A stretch of 64,000 nt of DNA from the NCBI GenBank assembly GCA_021234155.1, contig JAJEKV010000017.1:12717525-12781524 (forward strand). The letters run 5' to 3'. Below are positions 12,701 through 25,430 of the stretch, piece after piece. The notes under the pieces are model-generated. The model made no database searches and was not told the origin of the DNA. It saw only the letters and a program-made list of their open reading frames with translations. The stretch is from Isoetes taiwanensis (lineage: Eukaryota > Streptophyta > Lycopodiopsida > Isoetales > Isoetaceae). Position numbers and translations under genes: made by a program. The number at the start of each line of letters is the position of its first letter. Position 1 is the stretch's first letter.

Positions 12701-15700
12701 GGTCCACCGAGTTTATAGCTCAAGTGGGACCACCTATCTTGATGCAAAACCTGCCAAAGGAGATCATGCTCCGTTGGTGTTTACAGTTAAAGCTTCAGAA
12801 ATTCCACAAGAGGCAGAGGCCTTGATTTAAATTTGACCGTGCTGCAGATATACTTTTATAGTGAGCAGCTGCGAGCAAATTTTCAAGATATTAGAAAGCT
12901 GAGCACTCTAGATAGTAAAATGGCACTTGCGTGTCTTCGTCTATGCTTAATGCTTCATTGCGAAGCTTCTCAAACATTCTCCAAAGACGCAAAGGGCAGC
13001 ATTAAAAGACGTGCCGCAAAGTGGCTAGTACGACGAAGATTGCAAAGCTTTGCACAAATAAATATAACATACTTTGGTTTTTAGCTAGCTGCAGTAAGGC
13101 CTAAATATAAGAGGATGCCAAGATGCAAAAGAGAGCACTAAAACCGTTTTGTCCACTTAAAGATCTTCAAGTTTGGGCAGCCTATGCTACATCTCTTTTT
13201 AAAAGTAGATTGATAATGGTCCGATGAAGAAACAGGGGTGTCCTCTGTCCCCTATACTATTTGGGCTTTACATCGATGAACTGGAAAACTTTGTTCAAGT
13301 TCTAAGAGGGAAAGGTCCCATGCCAGCTCAACATATGCTGATGATGTGATCCTTCCTTCCATTGTCTGCAAAAACACTTAACAACCTTAGAAGCATTGTG
13401 CAAAGGAAGGGAACTGCAAGTTAATTTGCGAAAGACCAAAATGATGGTTTTCCATCCTCATAGGCAAGAAAAAAAGGCAATACTTCCCATTTTCAAGGTC
13501 AGGTTGTGGAAATTATATCCTCATATACACATACATTAGAGTGGAATTTTCACAGATAATGAGGACTTGATTGCCAAAAGGATGAGTGGACTAGATTGGA
13601 TGAGGCTCCAAATATCTGTCTTGTCTAGAAAGCTTAGAAGCAAGCCTTCGGTGCTGTGTGACATTTTACTTGTTGAACTAATGGTAAACCGAAGTGGCCT
13701 TTCAAGCAGCGCCCTATGCATAGACTATGCCAGTTTGATAAGAAGGGCATGCCAACTTATTTGACATGTCTTGCTCTATGTTTCAAATACATGATTGATT
13801 CCTACAAAGGAACTGTCCATAAAAAGAAAGATTTCACTTGGACAACTTTCTGAATATCTCAGCTGATGGGTTCATTATAGGACTTGGGTACTTGAATATG
13901 GACAAATGGGACAATTCAGAGTGCCTTCTCACCAATTGGAGATCAAGGTTGGAAGAACCAATCATCCTATTGTGAGAACAGGAAGTGTCCTGTGTGTGAC
14001 TTGGGCTTAGTCGATCCCGAGCAGCATTTTATTTTCAGCTGCCCTGTTTGTTACATCATAAGAGGAAGACATCACTATCTCTTTAGAGATCCTACGACTC
14101 CACGGCAGTTTCTAAGGTAGACCAGAAATGTGTGGCCCAGTTCATCCATGAACTCTCTCAAAACAAACGAGCATCCTGTGAAAATGATAGCACAAATCCT
14201 AAAAGTCTTAGGCAAGCAAAATTAACTTCATTCTTTACTGTTAAGGAAGAGTTAGAGGTGGAAGATACTGTGAAGGAGGATCCAGAAAAGAAAAAAAAAG
14301 AAACGAAAAGAAAGGACCCTGATCCAAAGGGGTGACACTAGCGGTTTCCAAAACAGTAAAATGCTCAGTAATATGATGGCATGAGCAGTCATTTCAAAAG
14401 AGACGCCTGGGCAGCAAGGCGTCCAAAGCTAATATCAGAACCTATCTCGAAGGAATTAAATAGCATATATTTTTGGCATGCTAAATGCTGAAGGAGGACG
14501 ATACCCGCCGACAGACCTAGAAATGCTGAAATCAAATAGCATTGTCTTTATGCTTTCTTGTCTATTTTAGTTACGTTAATTGTGAAGGAGGACGATGCCA
14601 CTAGACAGACCTACACATGCTGTATCTGTTATGACTTCACGGGTCTTATAGAACCTTTTCTTTCTTTCTTTCACTATGAGGTAATCCTTACCTGACAGAT
14701 TGTACTTCTGAAGGAATCCCATAGTTGTAGCTGCATCCCAGTCGTATCTGTTGACAGCATCCAGATGTAATCAAAGTACATCATAACACTTATGTCAAAA
14801 AAGAAAGTAGGCCCTAAATCTCAATGAAAGCTGATTAAGGGTCATTAAATGGATTTTCTTTGATAGTAAACACGACTGACGGAAATATGATTGTTTAAAT
14901 AAGGAAAGCGGGCTGAGAAACCCAAAGGATGATCATTTGCTCCAGTCATCCCATCCTTAGAATGCTGAGCTGCCCTAACCTAACCCAACTAATATATCAT
15001 GGGCACAGATGCATGGGAATGCATGACCAATATCTCGATCAAAACGTGATATTATCCTTTTGACATGTTTTCTCCTCTATTTCTCAAGCACCTATTATCC
15101 CATTTAAGCTTGTACAGCATACGTTTTTATATACTTCCAACATGCATCAAAGATGCTAGGGTCTCAGAACAGCATGCCAAGCAACTCAAACTATAAGCAA
15201 ATTATGTCGGTAACTCGAAGGATGCTCCCAATTGTAACAAATACATACTGATGCTTTGTTGGCTCCTGAGGCTTTGGTTCGATCAGGAGAGTCCCTGCAA
15301 AGTAGAAGACAAATGAAAACGTAATGACTAATATGTAAACATAATTTCTAAATTACATTACTAATTGATGACAATTATCACCTTCAAAACCCAGCTTCTC
15401 CTTCCATTCAAAAGCTTTTTGCAGAAAGCGTGCCTACAACAGAAAGAATAAACTTAGTATAAAATACTTTGTTTCTTACACTACTTTCTGGAAAAAAAGG
15501 TCGCCAGCGAAGAATGCTAACTAGAACTGAAAGTATGCATTTGAATGTTTTCTACAATTTCACCATTCCTGTGCTTAGCAACCAGATCAGTAAAAATCTG
15601 CCATCTACTACTCTGAATTTGCTAATAGTGCATGCAAATTTTTAATAACAAAAACACATAATGCTAACACGTACTTACAGGTCTGATGCTAGGGGATGTG

Positions 15701-18700
15701 CATTCCATGAATTCAATCAAACATTTCTAACCTTTCTAAGCTCTGAAGCATTTCAAGTTGCAAATGTCATTGAAATTTAAGGAAAGTGACAGCATAAATA
15801 TAATATACATATGAGAATCAGGACGAATCAGAACCATGTGGTCAAGTTCTTTTTTCATATCGGTATTCAGGAGACTTTGATAGCCTTCCCTACCACCCCA
15901 AAACACATAATTTTCTCCTCCTAGTTCATGTGTAACCTGCACCCACATATAAAGAAATAACATTTCATTAGAGACAACACTGCATACTAAGCTTCTGCTA
16001 CTAATTGTACCAACACCCAGGGCCATGAAGTTGAATACTGCTTTCTAACCAATTGGATTGCACTAAAGAGCCATTACCAGTTTTAAAGCTCTGATCATGC
16101 TTTGTTCTTAATTATGTAGTTTACATTCCTTAGCTATTCTTAGTTTGAGTCGTTCTGATAATATTTTATTTTTAGTACCTTGATTACATGTTTCTAGAGG
16201 CCTCAGTCCTAGCTATTAAAGGACCATTGTACTATTTGACACCGAGTACATATTTAATAATGTTCTCACAGCAGGGGTACAGGGAGCACTTTGGTAAAGC
16301 TGTCGAAGGATTGCAAAGGTCCATTCAGAAGCTACAACTGTACAGTGACAATCAAAATGCTATTCAGTTACTAATCAAACCAGTTTCTTCATGCCAAAAA
16401 CAACCATCTTGCTACACATTTCCTCCAGGGAATGGTTCCCGTCTCATAATTTGGCTCTGTCCTACTGTTCGACATAGAATCAGCTCGCAGATATGTTCAT
16501 TAAACCATCAGCTAGCTAGGGTTGGTCAAATGCTCAAGTGCAAAATTTTACACATGGGTTTAACAGAGAGTGTTGGAAAATGTGTATAAGTTTCCACTAT
16601 GTAGATAACGTAAAAAAGAGAGCCCGTGTTATGTAGCAGTCAAGAGAACCTGATGTTAGACCAGCTAGGCAAAGGTCACTCGATCACCTGATCTTAAACC
16701 AGCTAGGCAAAGGTCACTCATAATCACTTCATGGTCTTTAACACTGTCATATGCCTTCATGAGTTATATCTATATGTAACAGAAATGCAAGTTTCTTGCT
16801 CCTAGTCCTCCAGCAGACGGCAATGGTATTAGAGGTGAGTTCAAATTGATTTAACTTGCCTTCGTCATCTGTTCAGATTTGTCTATTGGAAAGATACGTA
16901 CCAGATCCTTTTAGTTGTTGTTAGCTGTAATTTTATCTCCTAATAACAGATACCAGTGCCCATCATAAATGTACCTCCATAGCCTTTTTAACTTGTGCTG
17001 CTGCATATGCATAGACCCTGATGTCTGGGCTGTTGGGCAAATTAACACAAATCAATTAACATCGATGTGAAAATTCTTAGCCCATGTAATAACATGCAAC
17101 TTGCAAAAAACCTGGTAGCAGCACCATGCATATAACGGGGATGTTTGAACAATTGCGCAGTTCCCCATAAGGGTCTAATGCTGGTTCCCATCTGCGAAGG
17201 AATACCAAGATAATGTACCCGACATCGTATTGATGAAACTGACTTAATCACATGCATATGTGAACTAGGAACTCACTTGCAGTTTTTTGGCAAGTGCACT
17301 GACTCTATCCAGGTTTGAATTTGTCTCCTAGCAAATCCATATAAATATCAATATTAATATGCAACTGAAAAACCATACAACAATTAATGCTTTTGTGTTA
17401 AGATAGAATACCTGCAAAGTGGCTCCCTCGGGTGCGATATCTCTGTCATGAAAACACCACCTTTCGACACCCAATTTCTTCAAGAATTCGAAATTTGCTC
17501 TCACTGCAGGAAAACATCAGATCTGAAGGTGCTTGATCGTATATAAGGCACTATAAACAGAATTATTAGATCAATCTTTATACACACTAAGGACATCCCC
17601 CTTCTTAAGTGCTTTGTTTGACTTGCTGGCTTTACTTATTTAATTTCTTATAACTGATCTTTTGAAAAGCTGGATGAAAACTTTTTGTCATTGAATAAAC
17701 AGCACATAAATTGATTTTCCAAGTGAGTTAGCTGAATGTAAAGCAAGTAAAGTACGACAACAACAAAATACAAAGATAGAACACTTTAGACATTTCTTAC
17801 TTCTTCTGAAAGCTGTTCTTAGTGAGTTTGTACCATCCTCCCATGGCCAGTTCTTTGTAGACGAACCAAAGGGATCACTTCCATCTCCTCGGAATGTATG
17901 CCAGAAAGCAACACTAAACCGCAACCAATCCTGCAATATAAAAGAACGGTAAAATATTATTATTCGTTGCAAAAGAGTTTTCCGAGTTCCAACAAATGCT
18001 GCCATGCCTTTATCCCTCATAATCCCGTCAGCTAACATGCTTGCACTTCTATATAGCATTGCGTACCAGCTGCCTAGCCAAGTTAAAAATTCAATTCACA
18101 AGACATCCAAATCTGATGTCCTGAGTAAGTACTGACTAGATATGAGGTTCTATTCCACTATTTGTGTAATATAAACATCAGCAAATTAATGTTCAAGAGA
18201 CTTTGTACTATCATTAATCATTGATTGATCATTCAGTTAGAGCAGGAGGCAAAATTAACATGTATAATTAGAAACAAATGTTACTAACTCCAACCATTTT
18301 TCGAGGAAAAACTTGCTCAATAAGACTTGCCAGAAGGAACATGTGAGTTAATTATCTGATAAATACCAATAACATAAAATCCATCTAGGAATGCCCAAGA
18401 ACATCAGTATTTTTCAAGTTCTGCGTCTCACTACACATTGCTTATTGACACAATCGGTATTGTTTTACCTTCATCTTCCTTCCAAGGATTTCTTCTTCAG
18501 CGTTGTACCAATGATATGCGAGAGGATTATGACTTTGAGGCCCCTGAAATAATGCACAGGTTGTTTATTTTATTCCCTTGCAAAAAATAAAGACAAGAAC
18601 GTTGTTGCAGGTACAGATATCCAGCAGAAACATCAGCATGAATTTAAACCAACGTAGAAAACTTAAAGCTAGAGGCATGGAATCTTACTTTAACTTGAAT

Positions 18701-18953
18701 GCTTGTATATGTTTACCTCATATTGTATGGCAGAAATATTAGGAAAAAATTCTTCGGTGTCTTCTGCAGGATCAGCTTCCCAACGACAGGTAACATCTGC
18801 AATAGTCCCATCCTTTGACAAAATGCAGAACATTAAAGTATTTGAATGACAAATTTTACAGAACACAGCCAAGAGGTAGCGTATCCTTACCTGTTGGAGT
18901 GAGACAGACACAAAGCACAGGAAAATAAGCAAACTAAAAGCTAGGCTTTCCAT
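9785..18953 (-). CDS. XYLA: Xylose isomerase, plant type, 20 exons
   Basis: Exons (minus strand): 18953-18891, 18812-18717, 18543-18469, 17930-17801, 17503-17412, 17327-17277, 17191-17112, 17029-16975, 15936-15835, 15433-15382, 15294-15249, 14747-14692, 11364-11313, 11236-11157, 11081-11011, 10912-10872, 10341-10242, 10176-10105, 9985-9908, 9820-9785. All join in phase to 475 residues plus TAG, about the length of the Arabidopsis protein. It interconverts D-xylose and D-xylulose. The first 21 residues ([20 protein letters not shown]) form a signal peptide, so it enters the secretory system. Active-site residues are all present: His140 and Asp143 (FHDRD), Trp227, Glu271/Lys273 (IEPKP), Glu307/His310, Asp335, Asp346/Asp348 (WDTD), Asp378. 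Each sits 39 beyond the E. coli number I recall. An in-frame upstream ATG at 19022 exists, but it would bury the signal peptide. Intron 17 is GC-AG; intron 12 carries a LINE. Confidence 0.97.
10177..10241 (-). other. GC-AG intron 17 of xylose isomerase
   Basis: The donor reads CAG|GCAAGT and the acceptor GCCAG|GAT. Only this choice keeps the reading phase (Val-Gln | Asp-Gly-Ala) and the known family sequence. The extended donor match is what U2-type GC introns usually show. All other introns of the gene use GT. Confidence 0.9.
11840..14672 (+). mobile_element. Decayed LINE in intron 12 of xylose isomerase, antisense
   Basis: Broken frames on the plus strand follow LINE order. At 11.87-12.1 kb an ORF1-like stretch is seen. 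At 12.3-12.8 kb endonuclease-like remains include YFPPTKH and a VDYL segment. At 13.2-13.4 kb lie reverse-transcriptase remains, recognisable as the [15 protein letters not shown] and YADDV motifs after one-base shifts. At 13.98-14.04 kb a C-terminal zinc motif reads CPVC-x9-H-x4-C. The element ends in a (TTTC)n tract at about 14655-14671, only some 20 bp from the intron donor at 14691. The 5' border is approximate. Many stops show it is old, and the host exons around it are intact. Confidence 0.75.
14132..14335 (+). pseudogene. LINE ORF2 C-terminal end with PCNA-box-like motif
   Basis: The frame reads 67 residues to a stop. Its first part (FIHELSQNK) matches the closing helix that follows the zinc motif in this kind of ORF2. 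Beyond it comes a tail with QAKLTSFF (14213-14236), which fits the PCNA-interacting consensus Q-x-x-L-x-x-F-F exactly, then acidic repeats and a basic KKKKETKRK cluster like a nuclear-localisation signal. PCNA boxes are known in human L1 ORF2p, although there between the domains. Function here is inference, since the element as a whole is broken. Confidence 0.5.
16649..16721. repeat. 38-bp tandem duplication in intron 8
   Basis: Two adjacent copies start at 16649 and 16687 and share CCAGCTAGGCAAAGGTCACT. They lie in the intron between exons 8 and 9 of xylose isomerase, well away from both splice sites. Confidence 0.85.
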
Positions 18954-19066
18954 CGGGTTACCTACTGTAAGCTTCGACAAGCTATTTGTAAGCGCACTCT
19001 TATTCGGATAATATTCTCCCACGTCAGATGTAAACAGAAATTTTGGTTGAAAATTCTATCCTATCC

Positions 19067-19110
19067 TATAAATAAATCGAAATTTTTTAGTTGTACGACT
19101 CCAGCACGTG
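19067..19110 (-). promoter_or_regulatory. Possible xylose isomerase core promoter: G-box and TATA-like site
   Basis: Reading in the gene's direction, a perfect G-box CACGTG (19105-19110) is followed about 30 bp later by TATTTATA (19067-19074), roughly 115 bp before the start codon. A TGACGTGG core lies nearer the start at about 19020. The TATA-like site is the reverse complement of the canonical form, so it is weak evidence. G-boxes are bound by bZIP and bHLH factors. Confidence 0.3.
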
Positions 19111-21766
19111 TCCGTGAGAAGACGTTTGGGTAATCATATCTAAACTATAAAAAAATGTCGTGAACATTTCTCTTCTCCAACCCACTGCAAAAGAAGTTTT
19201 GTGCTAAATTAAATAGATCTCAATTCTAGACATCCTTGAGATGCGAAAGAATATGCAGAAGTTGAACCTCCAAATCTGGTGAATCTTGAGATCTGGCTGG
19301 CCCTTTGAATATATAACATCCGTTCTGTTCAAAAGGAAGCCCAAATCACCCGTGCTTTTCTGTCTCTTCAAAACAGACACATAGACACACATGTCCAACT
19401 CCTATTTTGGAATCTTAACCACATCTTAGCATTTCCAATTTTATTTTCCACATTTCTTGGCTTTTTTTCCCTATTTTTTAAAGGAGCTGATAGATGTAAG
19501 GCTTCAATATGAAATCATTTTTGTGTGAGGGATTAATACTACGAGAGCTTACTCTGCTGAGATTTTTATCAAAAATATGCTAATTCTGGGTCTTTGATTC
19601 GCACGTGGATGCCACATTAAGAATGTCGTGGCATGATAACTCCCCTTTTGAGAGGCAAGCCCTTCTTTGAAACTGAGCTTGTGCAGATCATTGAGCAAGC
19701 CAATCAACCAGTTTCGACTAATTTGCCAGAGTTATATATCTGAATCCTGAGCGTGACACATAAGGTTTTGGGGGAGGGATATCGAATGGTCAATAGAGCC
19801 ATTCTTATGATGTTAAGTTAAGTCTATTCGTCCACGATTAATAAAGTCTAAGGCCCATAAACTGCCACAACAAAGGGCATTTGCTATAGTATGGCGTATT
19901 TCCTATTGCAACACAAACAGGAAATACGTCATTATTTAATTTTTACAATTTGCAATATGTTTTTTTATGGGAACTTTATTTGATTTGCATGTTATGACTT
20001 TAGACTAGAGCCTACATTTTTAGTTGCTTTACACTATACACAGTTAGAAGACTACACTATCGAACTGAATCTAGATGAGTTCTGAATACTGATTGAATAC
20101 CTCTAAATTTGCAAATCAACCATGCAATATATTTTTAACATTTAGAAAATAAAGGACTTGCTTTGAACTCACCGTACATTACCAACCACCCTCGGGAATA
20201 TGTTAGGCTCTTATATGCAACTTCCATATGTTTTGCATATCCTTAATACCCTTATTATATTGTTATTGCTAATTTCTTTTCCAGTTATTTCTCACGTCAT
20301 TCGTTACAAACTTTTAGCTGGTATGCTCATTCATGTGAAGCACCAAGAATGATACTTTGTTACTTTGATCCCTAGTTCTCCCATTATTGATTTCTTCTAA
20401 CATCTTATGAAGTTAACTGAACTCTCATTTGAATTTGTTCCTAAAATGGAAGCAACAAAGGAAGAAAATACTTCCATTTTAATATGTAAGATTATGATAT
20501 CTTTTGTTCCATAGTCATCCCATCTAATCTAAGTCTTCCATTACTTCAATATCAGTCCGGGTAGTTATTCTCTGCACATAACCTATAAAACAGCCAGCAA
20601 TAATGCACATGTAAAACTGCCTGCATAAGTAATTTGGTAATGCACATGTATGAAAACTGGCTTAGATTTCTCTGGCAATCCTAATTGAAATGTAAGAAAC
20701 CTCATCCTACAGTTCTAAAGCAGAAAAGTGTTAATTCCAATAGTCGCTAGCAAAGGAAAAATGGATAGCAAGCCTTAACACTAGACCTGTCCTTGGGACC
20801 ATCCCTGATCCATGGACCAGAACTCTGCCACGTAAACCCATGTAACTCACGATAGAAATTTCAATTTTATAATATACCACCATCATTTGAATCTTCACTT
20901 GTTTCTTAATGACCTCTGAGAATTCAAGACCAATGGGGTCACCTATACCTTGTGGTGATTGCTTAAACGTTGGAGAATTTGGCAGTTTTTGCACCAGTCC
21001 AGAACTGCTTTCTTCGATATTTCTAGCATAAAGTGACCTAAACCTTGCTAAAGTTGGAGGTATTTGCCTGTTTATCATAGAGCACATTGAGTTTTATGTT
21101 TCCTGTTTTCTTGCAATCATTTGATATTGGTGGAAGCCGTCAAACTCTATTTTGATAAAAAAAGCTGCTTGAGGTTCTAGAATTATTTCGCTCTCATTAT
21201 AACCAGTTTTGACTTAACGAGATATAGTTTCATGATTTCTTGGAGTGCTTATAAGTCATGTTAACCTCAATATTTACTAAAAAAAATCTACTATACAGAA
21301 TTCTGGATAAAAGTGTATGTTAAAATGCTCCAATAATAACCATCCATAGTGCCATGTGGGTAATAAATGATGCGTTCTATTTATATCTACATAGAACATA
21401 ACTCTTATCAACTTAGGGTGTAACCATGCAATTTTTGGAATTCAAACATGATGTACAGCAGCCGGATTAATACATTAGAGCATAAAAAGTTGGGTCAACT
21501 CCACAATTATAGGTCCAAAACTCCACAATGATTATAGTGTATTGATGTGTATTGATGAATTCAAGTGAATGTTGTGAAGTTTAACCATGATAATATATAA
21601 ATAGACCACATAACATTTCATATATGCTTCTTTGGTTCATAGAAAGAGACTAATTTTCCCCAACTATGCCTTTAAAATAGTTCAAAATGTAAGAAATGAC
21701 TTATATAGAGATCTCTTATATAGGTTATATGATCTTATTGAAAAAAATACCATGAAATCTGCTTAT
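19111..21766. other. Intergenic, no gene seen
   Basis: AT-rich sequence with short frames only. The longest, 118 aa on the minus strand at 20731-21087, has no recognisable domain and no intron-like borders. It ends at the target-site duplication of the LTR element. Confidence 0.4.
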
Positions 21767-21771
21767 TTCTT

Positions 21772-24425
21772 TGATACGGCACTAGCTTGGGGGTGTGGCT
21801 CAGAGGAATGATTTGCAGAGACAAACACAGAGGCAAGGGCTTTGGATGAATATTTTGAATGTTTAAACCTTAGGAGCTTTAAATTATAACTTAAGAGAAC
21901 TATTGGAATATTAAAGGTTATCACAACATATATAAGTCAGCTTGATTTTTTGTTTGATGTATTATTTCCGTTCCAAGAAAAAATTTGAGGGCAACACGTG
22001 TCCTCACAAAATAGAAAAAAAATAAAAAACTAAAAGAATTGACTGTGACGTCATACGTCATGATCCGATCTGAGTTTGGATTTTGGGTCGATTTTGAAGG
22101 ATCTTGGGGCGCCTGAGATTTGCAAAACAATTTGGCCATATCAATCAAATCAATGCTTCCCAAGTCCTTCACGGACGGGCCGCGGCCTTCTAGCAGATTA
22201 AGCAATTTGAGCAATTTGATGCTCTGCTTCATTTTTGCTGCTCCATCAAAAGCCTAAGCAAATCCCATGCTCCCTCCCTTTCAAAATCTTCCTCTTTGAC
22301 ATGTTTCTGTAATTCTGATGGCTACGTGAGTTGTTCATCCCATCTGATGTTATTCATAGTAATGACAATTTGCAGCAGACGATGGAGCTTGGATTTAATT
22401 CTGGCAGTCACCAATTGGAAGAACCCAGTATTAGGGAGTTTATTAGAAGGCTTGGGGATGGCTATGAAAATGATGAGAATGCCCATTATTCTTCTATGCA
22501 TGAGGATGCATTTTGTGTTTGTGTTAGGGAGAGCAATGCACTAGGTCGAATTGGCACTATGCATGCGGATGCATTTTGTGTTAGGGAGAGCAATGCACTA
22601 GGTCGAATTGGCACCTCTGTTGCAGCGGCACGGCGGCGGATACTGTAAAAAAAACAGATGGCTCAATGACTACTTCCCTCAGATTAATGCACATCCCAGA
22701 CGATCCATTTGCTGTTGAGATGGTCGGGCCAGTGAACAATACAGAGAAGAGAAAGAGCTTCTCGATTGGGCATTCCTGCATTGCGGGAGCTCATTCTGTC
22801 ATTTTGGAACAGAAAGAATCATTCTGTTCATTCTGGTGACATTTTGTCATTCGAATGAATTATTCTGTCATTTTGGAGCAGAAGATTGCCGTTTGAACCA
22901 GCCTTTGTTTCATGCGACTTCGACTTCTGCCTTTCGGCCTGTGCATATCGCGCAGCCGCCGCCTCCTTTTAGAAACGCTATGCCAGCATGGCAAGGCCAC
23001 GTGGCACCAGTGTAATTGCATGTGCTTCTGCCGGAAGCATGGCTGGGGCCGCTGGGCTGCACTACTGCAGGATCCAAATCGACAGCTACTGCTGCCTCAT
23101 ATGCTATGTGGCCCAACCACGATGGTGGCCCAAGCACGATGGTGCTCACCATTCCTTTTGAAAGGGTTATTAAAACCATTAAGGTATGCCTTGCCCTTTA
23201 TAATTGGTTACCCAATTATACTAGTTCCCAAGGCCACCTTAGCAGCTAGATATCTATCCTAGAATGCCATGTGCGACCATAAATATTCCATGGCAAATCC
23301 AAATGTCAGAACACTCCAAATATATTATATTTTCTTCAATTTTTCCCTCTTATATATTCAATTTTCTTTCATTGACATGCATTCTGTTTGAGATGTGTTT
23401 TTAACTATGGGTCTTTTAAACGTAAATGCACCATACACTAAGATTCCTTTTTTTTGCAGAAGCATACCTTACTTAGGAACAAACATACATATTTAATAAT
23501 TAATTAGCCCATGAAAATAACAATACAATCACGCTCTACTAGAAACTCAATAACACGAAACGTAATTTTTCGAGTTTACTTCTCAAAAATGTAACCCCGC
23601 ATACATGTTCTCTATGCAATCACAAGCTATATGCTTAGGGGATATTTATATGCTTCGAGGATTGAACATCAACATCTCTGACATTGAAAAGTGAGATGCT
23701 GAAATAGTTGACTAACTAATGGATGGGTTGTTGAAAAAAATCATCTTGAAATACTTTTCCCAAACTATTTGTCGTGGCAAAGGTATATTTATAGTACTTG
23801 GGTTCTGAACTGACGACAAGTTGTTAAAGAGAAATGTTCGCGGCGGCCTTGGCCGCCGCGATAAATTTCTTGTAATAATAAAGGAAATATTGAAACTTAA
23901 AACAACCAAATAAACGAATGAATTTGATAACAGAAGCTTATGTCGACATTGAAAGGACAAAAGGCCGGAAGTGGCCAGAAATAACTCCTGGGCTAGCAGA
24001 ATTAGCCGGATTGCAGGAAAAGGCTTCCGGTTTTAGCAAAAAGGTAAGGGGAAGCTCCCGATTTAGCTTGCAAATACCTTTTAGCAGAGAATAAAAGCCA
24101 TCGATCTGTTGAATTGAAAAAGCCCAAAGTGTCTTGTATGAGATAGAAGTCTGTCTGCAGTAGATCTCCTGATAATTCTGATAATTTGGTTGAATAGAGT
24201 GCTCTAGAGAATTCCAGAGAATCCCAGAGAGGCTATCCAGTTGGTTAGCATACTCTCAGAATTGGGAGGAATTTGAGCCCAGAATTGCCGTGCTTGCAAA
24301 TCAGAGCCCGGTTGGGTGGATAAGTAGTGCCAGAAGAACTTGATCTGGAGTTCCAAGTTGATGGGATTAACCATGTTTGTTAGTTTTGCAGATAGGTTTG
24401 CGGATAGAGAAGACCGTTTGTATCA
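21772..24425 (+). repeat. 5' LTR, split by a Helitron
   Basis: The LTR parts are 21772-21920 and 23873-24425, together 702 bp, and match the 3' LTR along their length. The break falls between A and T in GGTTA/TAATAATAAAGG, a run that is continuous in the 3' LTR. That empty-site comparison fixes the insertion exactly. Confidence 0.93.
21921..23872 (+). mobile_element. Helitron, 1952 bp, with TC start and CTTG end
   Basis: The insertion lies between a host A and T, starts TCACAACATATATAAG and ends TTTCTTG, with the hairpin GCGGCGGCCTTGGCCGCCGC about 13 bases before the end. This is Helitron structure except that CTTG departs from the usual CTRR end. No Rep/helicase gene is present, so it is non-autonomous. 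Inside, a plus-strand frame (22331-22648) holds a repeated segment ending SNALGRIGT, from a local duplication near 22500-22615, and a stretch near 22790-22870 repeats ATTCTGTCATTTTGGA. Neither is recognised; they may be captured fragments. Confidence 0.85.
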
Positions 24426-24427
24426 AT

Positions 24428-24440
24428 TAGTATCAGAGCG
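24428..24440 (+). other. Primer-binding site
   Basis: TTAGTATCAGAGC starts two bases after the 5' LTR. It matches the plant initiator-methionine tRNA primer site TGGTATCAGAGC apart from its first bases. Confidence 0.85.
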
Positions 24441-25430
24441 TAAGTTAGATCTTCTTAAATAAAATTCTGTGTTAGGGCCTTACAATGTTTCCAGGTTTCG
24501 TTTTTGTCAGGATTGAGTGCATTACTGGATAATATCTTTATGATGTGCATTCATAGAAAAAGGAAAACTTAGATGACAGAAGAAAGCTGTAGAATGTAGA
24601 TGTTGCAAGCCGTAATCCTTTAAAAAGACTGTCGTAGCAATCTAATAGTTTAATCGGGATACCTACAAAGTAAATTATTTTACTAAATTATGGAAATGAG
24701 TTGTGAAAGCATATGTGAATTGCAGTTGTTCAATAATATAGAGCAAATTATTGTAAAAGAAAATAAGGAATGCTGCTAGCATAAAAGAGAAAGAGAAGTA
24801 GTTTTACAAGAGATAAATTAAAGCTGTGGAATATGCTTGCACTGCATGATGCCAATGAAATGGTAGTTATGCTTGAAGCTCCATAGGGTTAGAGTTAACA
24901 GAAAATACCTGCATATTAATTTTACTAGAGTTTTCTTTAAGATGTTAGCAAGGTTAGTATGCTGCTTTGTTTGTGGCTTACAGAAAACTTGCAATTCCTT
25001 TGTTGGAGACATTTTAACTTGATATTTGTTGTTGGTTGCTTATTCATGAGGATCAAATGAACAAAAGGGAAATGAAACTGTTAAGAAGCAAGTAGCACGA
25101 CCTGTTGCAGAAATTGCCCATGTTCGTGTTGCAGAAGAAGTCCCTGAGAGTTCCCATGCTAAGTTTGACAAAGAGAAGGCAAAAGCCTAAGGAAGAGAGT
25201 ACGAATTCAGATTGATTATCTGAAAGATAAGTAAATTAAACAAGTTTGTATATGATTGTGATGATTAGTTAATTGAGCATAGTTATGATTTGATTTAAGA
25301 AAGGAGTTTCTTTTTCAAATGAATGTTGCTCTAGAGTTTAGAAGGGGGCAACTGTGACTGCAGCACAGAAGCTAGACCCTTAGAATTGTCGGGCAGATGG
25401 TAAGTTTACCAGCCCAGAAGAAATCCTTTC

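Noticed and set aside
18690-19022. Upstream ATG at 19022 as the xylose isomerase start
   Set aside because: It would put 23 polar residues before the clear signal peptide and would lie in what looks like the 5' leader. The ATG at 18953 fits better.
20731-21087. 118-aa minus-strand frame
   Set aside because: No domain, no homology that I recognise, and composition like the surrounding intergenic DNA.
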